64,000 nucleotides of DNA from Guillardia theta CCMP2712 (Eukaryota; Cryptophyceae; Pyrenomonadales; Geminigeraceae): NCBI RefSeq assembly GCF_000315625.1, contig NW_005434669.1, positions 1,055,325-1,119,324 on the forward strand, written 5' to 3'. Numbering within the stretch: the first letter of the stretch is position 1; each line of letters begins with the position of its first letter. Positions 21,332-30,831 of the stretch are shown piece by piece. Made by a program: the position numbers and the translations under genes. The notes beneath the pieces were generated by a model. The model had not been told where the DNA came from, made no database searches, and worked only from the letters and a program-made list of their open reading frames with translations.

Positions 21332-22815
21332 ATGGATGGTCCAGCTCGTCTCGAGCCGTCTACAAGAGAGAATCTAAGGGGCGCCCCTTCAGGCGAGTAT
21401 CTGCGCAACATGGAGCTGCCTGTAGTAGTGTCCGAACAATCGGCAACGCAGAGCATTGAGGAAAGCGTGGCTGAGTCAGGAGATAGTGTCTGGTGGCGAC
21501 TTTTCAAGTTTGTGGTTCTTGTTGGAATCATTGTCGGATTGTATGAGCTGAGCGTGAAGGTAATTTCAATCCCCATCATGTAAATAACTGATTGCCTGCA
21601 TGCAAAGCTTGGATCTCTCACTCTCGACTTGAGGTTGGATATCAAGGTGATCTGATAGCAAACTTCTCAGTTTTGACATGTGCTGCAGAAAAAAGTCCCG
21701 ATATGGTCGATATGCGTCACATTTGTTATTCTCAATATTGTGTACAAGCTTCTTCCAGTGCTTTACCTGTGCCTTCCTCTCAATCTGGTGGCGGAAGTCG
21801 CGCTTGCGGACAAGTTAGGACCAGAGAAAGCAACGATAATCATGCAAGCAATGATGGCTTCTGATGCCATAGTGTTCTACGTCCTGCACATCCGATGGAA
21901 GGATACGGTGGACGAAATCCTTGCTGGACGAATGTGGTGGATGCCTTCGGAGCTCGTGAGTTTCTGAATCATATGAGAACTTGGATGATCTTTAGTCCTG
22001 TTTGGATGTCTCAGTGTGAATGTTTATCTTTTGCGCTTTGATCGCTTGTCTTGCGCTACCTTGATAATGTGTCAAGGTCCGCGCTATCCGAGTGCTTGAC
22101 AGGGGATGGCGGCAACACACCAGATCTGTGCCTGTATATCATCAGGTGGCGGTTGGTTGGAAGTTTTGAATCGTCTGAGAGATGGTCAGGCCGCCATTGT
22201 CTTCCTGTTCATGGCATGTTACTTCATGGATGACTTGGTCAATCTCATGTGGCTAAGTGAGTTTTCTGCCTGCATAAGAGCTCATGGGTTGTGATGGTAT
22301 GTAGGTACTCGATCCGGTATCACATTTCCTGTCTTCCTTGTTGGATTTCTCCCTGGACTCGCTGCGGAGTATCCCAAACAAGTGTTGCGTCTAAGGTAAA
22401 GGGAGAGATTTCTATGAGGCGACCTGAAGGGATCCGCAGGATTGTTATCTCTGTAGCAGATGTCATTGGATCAGGTTCCAGCAACATCTTCTCTATCCTT
22501 ACCAGCAAAGATCTACAAGAGAGATTGCAACTGACTCCTGCATTTGTACGTTTCCCCTGTCGGCTGTTATCTTTCCCTTGATGACAAGACTCACAGATTG
22601 TGATCTTTGTTCTCGTCAACATTGTTCCTACTTTTATTGTTTACATCGCCCACATCAATTTCATTCTCCGTGCGGTCGTCAGCTGCTACAAGAGAAAGTC
22701 AAGTCGAAATGCGCACGCACCAGATGACAATGAAGCTTTTGCACCTGGAAGTGACAGCGGCGAAATAGAAATCGGCTCAGCACATGCCGAACAGGATAAG
22801 AAGGAAGAGGACTAA
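21332..22815 (+). CDS. Multi-pass membrane protein, unknown family
   Basis: Six exons: 21332-21559, 21689-21955, 22103-22256, 22305-22395, 22440-22545 and 22597-22815; phases close at 354 aa. I see five or six hydrophobic segments: FKFVVLVGIIVGLYEL, ICVTFVILNIVYKLLPVLYL, AAIVFLFMACYFMDDLVNLM, ITFPVFLVGFLPGLAA, and IVIFVLVNIVPTFIVYIAHI. The C-terminal tail is hydrophilic and acidic (EIEIGSAHAEQDKKEED). No family signature is recognised; I would place it in an internal or plasma membrane only. The first exon is open upstream to 21203 without another ATG, so an earlier start in an upstream exon cannot be excluded. Confidence 0.78.
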
Positions 22816-23085
22816 CGCGTCCTGTTACTCAAGGATCGTATGTTTGATCGCTACTTTGATCGCTAGTTTTTGTGTACAGTTTGTTATTTTTCCTTTTCGT
22901 TGAAAACCCTGAGTGGAATGACGATTTGGTGTGCGGTTTCAAACTGATTTTATTTACATCAAGTCTGCATGCATTTGCCTAGAGTCGCATGTTATCGTTG
23001 GTAGTTTACCATTGTCTCTATGTGTTGAGACTTTCACCTACCAAAGCCCGTCGCTCAGCATAAATATACACAACAAAACCATGAT
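22816..23085. other. Convergent 3' flanks
   Basis: A 270-nt gap between two genes that end towards each other. It is AT-rich, with no coding potential seen. Confidence 0.5.
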
Positions 23086-24010
23086 CTACCAGGTGATCCC
23101 AGGCACTCTAGCTCTGAATTCTGGGCAAGTCTCGGGAATGACACAAATAGAAGTATCTGCAGACCATCAGAACAGACGAAAGGCACACGAAACAACATTA
23201 CTTGATCCAAGATTCGGAAACGCACTCGCTGGGATTTCTGGATTGAGCTGTTTGAGCAGGTCCAGCGAGATTCCAAATCGAACTGAGGAAGAGAAGAAGT
23301 AAACACATACGACATCCACGACGCGAGAAGAACCTGAGAGGAGCATGAGGGTGTCTCCATCCGTCGTCGAGTAGATGATCCCTAGATTGATCTCCTGCCC
23401 CTGCATATCCATCATCATCTCCAACTCCAACCCCCTTCAAACCCACCGCGCTGATCTTGTCTGGACTGAGCAGGAAAGGATTCACCGACCAGATTTGAGA
23501 CCAGTGCCGATTGTAGAGGCCTGCGATGCTCTCCAGAGTCTGATCCTCCGATAGACACATCTTGCACTTATTCACCGTCACCCGCAACAATGATGAGGTG
23601 TCGCAGGTCGGCACAAACACGTTCAGCAAGTAGGTTTGTGCTGAATGAACGAGCTCGGGAGTCCAGACAACACGAGAGACGTAATATATCATGTTTGTGA
23701 AGGCTTCAGTCTTAGGCGGAGAGCTGGCAAACTGCGTGCTCTGCAGACTAGGTAATGAAACGCCCATGACAACATCGTGTGTGAGTTTGACCGAATTCGT
23801 GTCCAAAGACAGGCCAGGCTTTACGTGGAAGTTCAGATCTACTGTCAAGGTGCACCCGACGGAAGTTGTTCTGTAGAGTTGAGACGAGGCAACCTCAAAC
23901 TGCGGGCAAGTAACGTTGGACGCGACTGCGGGTTGAGCGACGACGACGCAAAGCAAGAGGAGTATCGGAGACAAAATAAGCTTGAGGCCACAGAGAGCAG
24001 TGGATGGCAT
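23086..24010 (-). CDS. Secreted LysM-domain protein
   Basis: Four exons: 23447-24010, 23334-23400, 23202-23282 and 23086-23156; phases close at 260 aa. The ATG at 24010 opens a signal peptide (LILSPILLLLCVVVAQPAVA). The middle (residues 35-145) is a Cys-containing, beta-rich extracellular segment without a recognised fold. Two LysM-like motifs follow: LSEDQTLESIAGLYNRHWSQ with IWSVNPFLLSPD, and IIYSTTDGDTLMLLS joined by splicing to VRFGISLDLLKQLNPEIP. The sequence ends SICVIPETCPE, the usual Cys-Ile-Pro finish of LysM units. LysM binds chitin, peptidoglycan or other GlcNAc polymers, so a cell-surface or secreted glycan-binding role is likely. Confidence 0.85.
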
Positions 24011-24610
24011 CGAGCTAGTCCAGGATTACAGCCGAGAACGCTGCTAATCAGTCGCACACTAGCTCTTCTGCTTCCACAGAAGTTACCAACTCCTAGATTC
24101 CAGGAGCGATTCAAAGCTCTGTGGTTTGACAACGAGTGGAGCGCGAGAAAGATACTGATGATGCAATGACAAGGGATGATAGATAATGAAGACAATGCAG
24201 AAACACCGATGTCTCTAGGAGGACAGATCGCTGCCATGCGGCAGCCGCTCCTCCTGTTCTGGTTCAGCCCCTGCCATTATGGCTTTTGGTGGTGAAACGT
24301 AGACAGTTGAAGAGATAACGTATTTGTAACGTCGGAAGTAACGGAGAAATGTCGACAATCCATATAAGGGGTTCTTACCCCTTGTTTTGAAGGTGAAAGT
24401 ACCGGTATAATTGGAAGCGGTGGGATCCCCTGCAGAACTCGCCAGTGATTAGTTGGTAGGGTGGGGTCTTACACCGGGAGTCCTCAAAGGGCTGGGGTAT
24501 AGACTAGTGAGTAATTAATTAGTGTCTCAATCAAGAAAATGACAATCTTGTGATGATCTCCAAAGAGTTTGGCAGGCAGTTGTTCAGTAAGCACTCAAAG
24601 CAGCCTCGCA
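24011..24610. other. Divergent intergenic region
   Basis: About 600 nt between divergently transcribed genes (LysM on minus, lumen protein on plus). It must hold both promoters. I see no TATA element I would call with confidence and no coding segment. Confidence 0.5.
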
Positions 24611-25819
24611 ATGCTCAAGGCGCTGTTTCTCGTATCCACCGCCATGACGGCGCAGGCGTTCCTGCTCTCGCCGTCGTCCTCCGTCTCCTCTGCCTCTCAT
24701 CGCCTTCCAGACGTGTCTGCGCGTGATGGGACGAGCAGCTGGAGAGCCTCTCCCTTGTCGTTGAAGGCTCAACAAGATCCCGAATGTCGTCGTAAATTCA
24801 TGCGCAACTTTGCGGCTGCTGGAATGCCTCTCCTCCTCCTCGATTACTCTCGAGAGGCGCATGCATACAACTTTGATGTCAAGGAAGGAGACAAGGCACG
24901 CCAGGATTACTTGGAGGACGTGGCTTCGATGAAGAAGGCTCGATGGAACCGACAGGTAAAATGAGACGTGATAGAGGGATTCTGATGGCGGGAGCAGCCA
25001 ACGCGCCTGGACATCGAGAGAACTCTTCCTAAGATGGCGCCAGTGAAGGGCATCATGGATCAAGTGAGAAGTGCACTGGAAAAGGGGGATGTGGCGAATG
25101 TTGCAACCATCATCGGAGATCAGAGCATTGAGTTCACGAAGAGGAACTCGAATCTCGGTGTCGACATCCCTGAGTTGCAGGTGACGCAATACTGATGATA
25201 TTGCCTTGACTCAATGAGATAAACAGGTTGCGAAGCCCTACATGTATCGATATGCTCAGGCCTTCAGTGGTGCGAAGGAATCAGCTCTTACCAAGGATAT
25301 CAAGGTGTGTTCTGTCGTGTGAAGCTTGCATCCCAGATCGAATCTTCATCTTACTTCCTCTTGATTCAAAGGACTTTCTCGATGCCTATTTCAACGCCAT
25401 GACCAAAACGAGAGAATCAGCTCTCAGCGGAGATAAGGAGGGAACTAAGGTTGGTCTAAAGCACACGTGAAGCTTTCGCTGATCTCTTCCTCCCCTTCTA
25501 GGCAAGCTTTCAGAGCGCAGAAGATGCTTTGAAAGGACTTGTATGGAGGCGTTTCTTGAGGGATCCCTGGCCTAACGCGGATCCTCAGGTGGAAGCTGTT
25601 GACAAGGAGACACTGAATGGGCGTCTGAACAGCATCAAGGTAGGAACAGCCAGGAAGTCTTTTAACGCCTCATCCTGCCTTCAGGTTTCCCTTGGGTTTC
25701 TGATCGGTAGGGAGCAGCTTGGCAGCGTTAAGGTTGTCGAAGAGAACATGAAGGAGATGCGCCGAAGAGAGAAGGAGGGAGTGTATCCATCGGGCGATCC
25801 CACCAAGAAGTTTCTCTAA
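24611..25819 (+). CDS. Thylakoid-lumen protein with bipartite plastid targeting
   Basis: Six exons: 24611-24955, 24998-25180, 25227-25304, 25372-25449, 25502-25639 and 25685-25819; 318 aa. The leader reads as a full import path for a red-lineage secondary plastid: ER signal MLKALFLVSTAMTAQA, then Phe (AF/LLSPSSS), a Ser-rich transit peptide, and then CRRKFMRNFAAAGMPLLLLD ending in REAHA, a twin-Arg thylakoid signal. The mature protein (from YNFDVKEGDK) is alpha-helical, with stretches such as VKGIMDQVRSALEKGDVANV and DFLDAYFNAMTKTRESA. Helical lumen proteins of photosystem II (PsbQ or Psb31 type) are the nearest idea, but I cannot confirm it from sequence alone. Targeting is solid; identity is open. 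Confidence 0.88.
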
Positions 25820-26289
25820 GTGCTTTGAATCCGAATGCAACGGTCATGATTCAAGGTCCTTGGTGTTAGAGTTGTCTGCACCTCTATCCGACTGTCTGTG
25901 CTGTTTGATCTTGACCAGTAGAGCACAGACAATAGAAACGAAGCACTGCTTCTTCAATGGGACAAGAAAAGAATGAATGACTGGGCTGAGGAAGGTCCTA
26001 TATATCTTTACAGGCAGAATCTTACATCCAACATCACACATTACTTGTGTGAGTCGTTGCAGAATCGAAATCCAGTTAGTCAGCGTTTGATGTTTCATTT
26101 TGCGTGTACTGTTCCTGCAGCGAACAAGCAAGATTGCAAGTTGCATCTGTGTTCAACTTCCTCCGGGCACATTTTGAAAAGAAATCTTGAGATTTGACAA
26201 ATTAGATTCAGCTTGACAGATTGCAGTGATCTCTTTATTTACAGAAGTGTGCTTTGAAAACTCGAGCTGCACGAACACTCTCACTCGAG
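25820..26289. other. Intergenic, no gene seen
   Basis: Convergent 3' flanks of the lumen-protein gene and the first minus-strand RWP-RK gene. No coding segment found. Confidence 0.5.
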
Positions 26290-26823
26290 TCATAGGAGAG
26301 AGAAATAAGGGTCGATCAGATTGGGCTCAGGTTCCAGCAGACCCTCGAGCTCATTCTCTATCTCGCTACTATATTCCATGTCAACGTTTAGGAACTCGCT
26401 TCCTGACTCGGTTGCTTCCTCGCTGTCCCAGCCAGGTTGAGTGCTGATGCTGGGCTGCAATTCAAAGATCAGGGCGTCTGTAGGGAGCGGTAAGACATCC
26501 ACTTCCTCCGATGAGAAGCTGCAGATCTCGCTAACATCTTCAAGAGGTTCGCTCGTTTTATCAGTCTTGATGTTGACCATCTCTTTGTGCGAAGGCTTCT
26601 GGTATGGCCACCGCCCTACCCCCAGCTTCCTGCAAAGCTGCTTCATCGCCGTCACCGAGATCCCCAGGAGCTTGCTGGCCTCCTCCTGCGGGAGTCCGAA
26701 GAGCGGCTGGAGGGTGGAGATGTCGACCATGAGAGCCTTGCCCTTGTAGGGCTTGGAGTCTTGGAAGGCCTTTCGCCTCGGGAAGATTCGAACCTGCAAT
26801 CCTTCCTCTTGTAGGCTTGCCAT
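26290..26823 (-). CDS. RWP-RK transcription factor (copy 2)
   Basis: Intronless, 177 aa, ATG at 26823. A short N-terminus (MASLQEEGLQ) leads into VRIFPRRKAFQDSKPYKGKA. The RWP-RK domain follows at residues 30-80: MVDISTLQPLFGLPQEEASK, LLGISVTAMKQLCRKLGV and GRWPYQKP. The rest is acidic and ends EIENELEGLLEPEPNLIDPY, a tail shared in outline with copy 4 at 30.3 kb. The small size and acidic tail resemble RKD-type (minimal) RWP-RK proteins rather than NIN/NLP proteins, which carry extra PB1 and GAF-like regions. Transcriptional activator is the likely role. Confidence 0.9.
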   Translation of the reverse strand: MASLQEEGLQVRIFPRRKAFQDSKPYKGKALMVDISTLQPLFGLPQEEASKLLGISVTAMKQLCRKLGVGRWPYQKPSHKEMVNIKTDKTSEPLEDVSEICSFSSEEVDVLPLPTDALIFELQPSISTQPGWDSEEATESGSEFLNVDMEYSSEIENELEGLLEPEPNLIDPYFSLL

Positions 26824-28326
26824 GGCGCGCTATTTTCTGTTGGATGGTGTAGAGAGTGTGTGAAGGAGTGTTTGTAGACTTATGCAGATATGCAGCCAAG
26901 GTGATCGATCGATGGATGTCGGTGCCTTACAAGTGGACTAGGTGCCTTACAAGTGGACTAGGTGCGTTCGAGCTTTTATGCTCGCCTGCTCCTTCCTGGA
27001 TCCGTCGGTCGCTTTATTCGAAAATATATATTTTCATGAAAACATGAGGCATCAAGGTGGCATTGCTTACATTGCTGACAGATGACCCGACCATACTTGT
27101 ACCGATGTTTTAATCCATACAAAACAGAAATATGCGATATGACCCATTTCCAGTTGGCATGCGTCCTTTCACCAGTAGTAATGTCAGACCTGCTACCCGC
27201 TAGTCATCCGGTACCGACTGGTCACTCGATTCGGAGATATATCCAATATAATATATATATATATATATGCAGTAAAGTTTGACTGGCAGTTGGTCACCCG
27301 GGTGACATTCCAAGTGACTCCGCCTTTGGTGGAGTAAAGGGCGCCCCGAATTTTTAGTGCGGCGGATTGTCCTACTAGGCTACCTCGTACTGATTTTTAA
27401 CTTAACTTTGTTGCCACAGTCCGACCCGGCGCGGGGGGAATGGTCGGACAAGTGTACCGTACTGATTTTGCTGAGGATCCGAGTGAGCCGTTTGGTTCTG
27501 AGCGAGTCCGATCAGGCTCGCTGTCTTTCAAGTCTCTCAGAGTCTCGCCCCGTTAGCCTCCTGGGAGTCAGTGTGACGGTGCGACACAGTGTTGGGGTCA
27601 AGCCTCCTGAGTCGACTCTCAGTCTGGCCCGAGCCTGATTGTCCGTCGGACGGTCACTGAGGCGAGTCTTACTACGGCGGTACCGTCACGCCGGAATACT
27701 GTAACTACTTGACAGACGGTGACCAAACTTGTGCCGCAGCAGTGACCGCACATGAAGTGGATCCGGAATCCAGAATCCGATCATGGATCGACGGACTTGA
27801 AGGGGCTGGATGAGGGTCGTAGCCTGGCCGGATAGGGAGTCAACTTCAATCCATCATCATGGCAGTCTACACTGTGGATCCCCGAGCCGCCCGCGGGCGC
27901 GGCCCGGCGCCTGGTGGCGCAAGCACTGGCGGCACCGAGTCCGGGTGCTGCCAGGGTCAAAGTCGGAACTTCCGAAGTTCAAGCCGCCGCTGAGGGTTCC
28001 TTCCTGGCCGAGTTTTCTAGGCAATGACTCCAGGACTTCGGGAGGCATGCTGACAGCGAAGGACTATGCGGATGCATATTGTTTGTGCGTCTGGTGGGCG
28101 CTGCGACTCTAAGAATAGAAATGGCAGCTCTCATGTTGTATGCTCATGTTCGACTTGCCAAGTTGCCAGTGAAATAGAGGCATATCTTTGCCCCACATCC
28201 TTGCTGGGGAAGCTCAACAAGGAAATAGTCCCAACATTCAAGGCCCACACGTTTGCACATTGCGTTGTTTATCTTTTGTAAAACAATAGGTTTGATTAAT
28301 ACACGAGATCAGCTTACACCTTCGAA
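26824..28326. other. Intergenic with short repeats and a GC-rich patch
   Basis: About 1.5 kb. It contains a 20-bp tandem duplication (26921-26960), a TA run (27244-27269) and a GC-rich patch near 27880-27930. It also carries words of the CAGTGAC/GTACCG type seen in the other islands. No supported gene. Confidence 0.55.
26921..26960. repeat. 20-bp perfect tandem duplication
   Basis: GGTGCCTTACAAGTGGACTA occurs twice head to tail, with GGTGC beginning a third. It lies about 100 nt upstream of RWP-RK copy 2 and so falls in its promoter region. Confidence 0.95.
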
Positions 28327-28887
28327 TCAGACAAGGAGATCGCAAGGCTCAATTTCCGAAAAATCCGTCTTGAACAATTGTTCAAGAATCGCCTGGTCTT
28401 CCTGTTCACTCCAGCTCAAGTCGTCCACCTCTTCGGTACGAGGTTCGTTTGGAACCTTTATCATCTGTATCTCGATATCTCTGTTGATAATCTGGTCGGG
28501 TGTTGACGATGACTCATCTGAAAAGTTGCTGCTGCTATCACTTGTGTCGTCCGACACATCAAGAGCTGAAATCGTGCCCATTAAAAGCCCGTCAAACATC
28601 TCCTTTTCCTTGCGTGTGGGCTTCTGGTATGGCCACCGCCCTACCCCCAGCTTCCTGCAAAGCTGCTTCATCGCCGTCACCGAGATCCCCAGGAGCTTGC
28701 TGGCCTCCTCCTGCGGGAGTCCGAAGAGCGGCTGGAGGGTGGAGATGTCGACCATGAGGGCCTTGCCTTTGTGAGGTCGAGCGTCTTGGAAGGCCTTTCG
28801 CCTCGGGAAGATGCGAACTTGTTGTTGTTGTTGTTGTTGAGGATGATGAGGATGAGGATGATGTCTTGGATAATCAATGAAGGACAT
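28327..28887 (-). CDS. RWP-RK transcription factor (copy 3)
   Basis: Intronless, 186 aa, ATG at 28887. The N-terminus is MSFIDYPRHHPHPHHP plus a short Gln run, then VRIFPRRKAFQDARPHKGKA. The RWP-RK domain is identical in protein to copy 2 (SKLLGISVTAMKQLCRKLGV, GRWPYQKP). The C-terminus is acidic and Ser-rich (DVSDDTSDSSSNFSDESS) and ends SEIEPCDLLV, with little DNA similarity to the other copies. The core DNA, about 28618-28820, is essentially identical to 30598-30800 of copy 4. Confidence 0.9.
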   Translation of the reverse strand: MSFIDYPRHHPHPHHPQQQQQQQVRIFPRRKAFQDARPHKGKALMVDISTLQPLFGLPQEEASKLLGISVTAMKQLCRKLGVGRWPYQKPTRKEKEMFDGLLMGTISALDVSDDTSDSSSNFSDESSSTPDQIINRDIEIQMIKVPNEPRTEEVDDLSWSEQEDQAILEQLFKTDFSEIEPCDLLV

Positions 28888-30285
28888 GTCTTGTTAGATG
28901 TTGCTAGGAATGAAAATGGCTCTGATTGGTTGTTCTGTGAACGTCGCAATGATGCTGCGTGGGTGGACCTGGGGGGTAGCGTGTGAAGCGTGGGGTTCGC
29001 TCCTTTGTGCACAATCCGACGTTGAGTAATAATTACGACGCACCCCCTGTGTTGCGGAAAGGCTTCTTTTCGACTCACGTATCTTCAGTAATGATTCGCG
29101 TCCTTTTCATAGGTACCTTTCCTGCGCCCTCCTGAACAGGGGGTGGGGGTGGTCGTAGGAGTGATGGTCACATGACTCCCGATGACCATTTCTCATGAAA
29201 TCTTGTCATTTCGATGTCAGCAGCAACCCCGATCGGCCGCACGCAGTACCAAGAAGCGGGCAAGTCGAGTTTTGACCGTCAAGAGGACAGCCGAGGGCCC
29301 CCTGGCAGAATCGTCGGAACAGTACCTTCTTGGTATGAGTACCCCCTCCTTTCCCCGGCTCACCCGGCAAGAAGTCTTTGCCTCAAAGTTTACACCGGGA
29401 TTCGGAACATGCCCGAGAGCAAAAATTACGTCGAGTGCGCGCGACCAGAGGATCTTCAAGTTTTTTTTTTTCCAATAAAATCTTTAAAACCTTTTGTACG
29501 GAAAGTGTCGAAAGGGCCGCGTTAGCGTGGGACTGGCGGGAGCTGCTGAGGTGACTCGGTGTAGTAGAAGAGAACGATAGAGCTCCAGAGCTTCTGCTGT
29601 CCCTGCTGGGTGCATCTTCGTCGTCCTTTCGTGCCCAGGGGAACAAAATGCGAAAGCGTTAGAAACGATCTTTGTGGATCGTCCACCATCTCTCTGACCT
29701 ATCTGCGAGAACGAGGGCCAACACTTGTGTTGTCACTTGTTTGGATATGAGACATCTTCCAACGATCTGGAAAGCTCTTATGAGCAGCATCAAGACTCCA
29801 TGAAGAATAGTTTAACAAAAATAAACAGCTTTGTGAATGAAAGACATATATTTCTGACACAAGTGCGATGCCCTTTCGTCGGAGCAAACGCGCCATCTGG
29901 TTTACTGCTTGCAGTATGGAGATCAAGTGGCAATGCACAAAAAAAAATCTGGCTGCGTTTGGTCGATAAACGAAGTAAACGCAAACAAGAGTGCCACGGT
30001 TTGTGATGTGTAGAGTATGTGTGCACAGGAAACGCAGCCACATTGTCAATTTCTGGCATTCCATGCTTGATTCGAGATCAACCAATGACGACAGATTGTC
30101 CGAGAATTACTGTGGCTGTAGAAACTACTATGGGAAAAACACTCTGCACATTCCGTTCCACAACGCTAAAGCATGCACATCCAGATTATCAACATGATAA
30201 ACAAAGCATGGTTTATGACATATCTTATATTTTATTTTCGAAGATTTGCACTGTACAAAGGGTGTTTTACAGGTTGGAAACCTCT
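28888..30285. other. Intergenic, no gene seen
   Basis: About 1.4 kb between two RWP-RK genes. Open frames at 29180-29640 on both strands lack motifs, and their codon use is unlike the flanking genes. It contains an oligo-T tract at 29461-29471. Confidence 0.55.
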
Positions 30286-30831
30286 CTATAGCAGAGGCCG
30301 AAAAGGATCAATCATGCTGAATTCCGGCTCGAGCAAACTCTCAAGCTCATTCTCTATCTCACTCGTATCACTAAAGTCTAGATCAAAGTCGCTGCTAGTG
30401 TCCGTTGTTGCCTCGCTGTCCCAGCTAGGAAGTGAGCTCAATTCAGGTCTCCTTTCTTGCTCCTCAAAGCTGTGGAAAGAAACATTCTCTATCGGTTCTG
30501 GAAGAGAGCAGAGAAGCATGCTCGGCTCGTCAACAACGGAAACAGATATCTGAGCATCAAAATCTTGGGAAATAGGAGATGCTCTCTCCTTGTGCGTGGG
30601 CTTCTGGTATGGCCACCGCCCTACCCCCAGCTTCCTGCAAAGCTGCTTCATCGCCGTCACCGAGATCCCCAGGAGCTTGCTGGCCTCCTCCTGCGGGAGT
30701 CCGAAGAGCGGCTGGAGGGTGGAGATGTCGACCATGAGGGCCTTGCCTTTGTGAGGTCGAGCGTCTTGGAAGGCCTTTCGCCTTGGGAAGATGCGAACTT
30801 TCTTTGATTCTTCGATTTGCTGGTATTGCAT
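30286..30831 (-). CDS. RWP-RK transcription factor (copy 4)
   Basis: Intronless, 181 aa from the ATG at 30831 (MQYQQIEESKKVRIFPRRK). The frame is open a little further upstream but without an ATG. The RWP-RK domain is identical in protein to copies 2 and 3. The acidic C-terminus ends EIENELESLLEPEFSMIDPF, close to copy 2 at protein level. The core DNA matches copy 3 with about one difference (CTTGGG for CTCGGG), while the N- and C-terminal coding flanks differ. A duplicated activator with a conserved DNA-binding core is the simplest reading. Confidence 0.9.
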   Translation of the reverse strand: MQYQQIEESKKVRIFPRRKAFQDARPHKGKALMVDISTLQPLFGLPQEEASKLLGISVTAMKQLCRKLGVGRWPYQKPTHKERASPISQDFDAQISVSVVDEPSMLLCSLPEPIENVSFHSFEEQERRPELSSLPSWDSEATTDTSSDFDLDFSDTSEIENELESLLEPEFSMIDPFRPLL

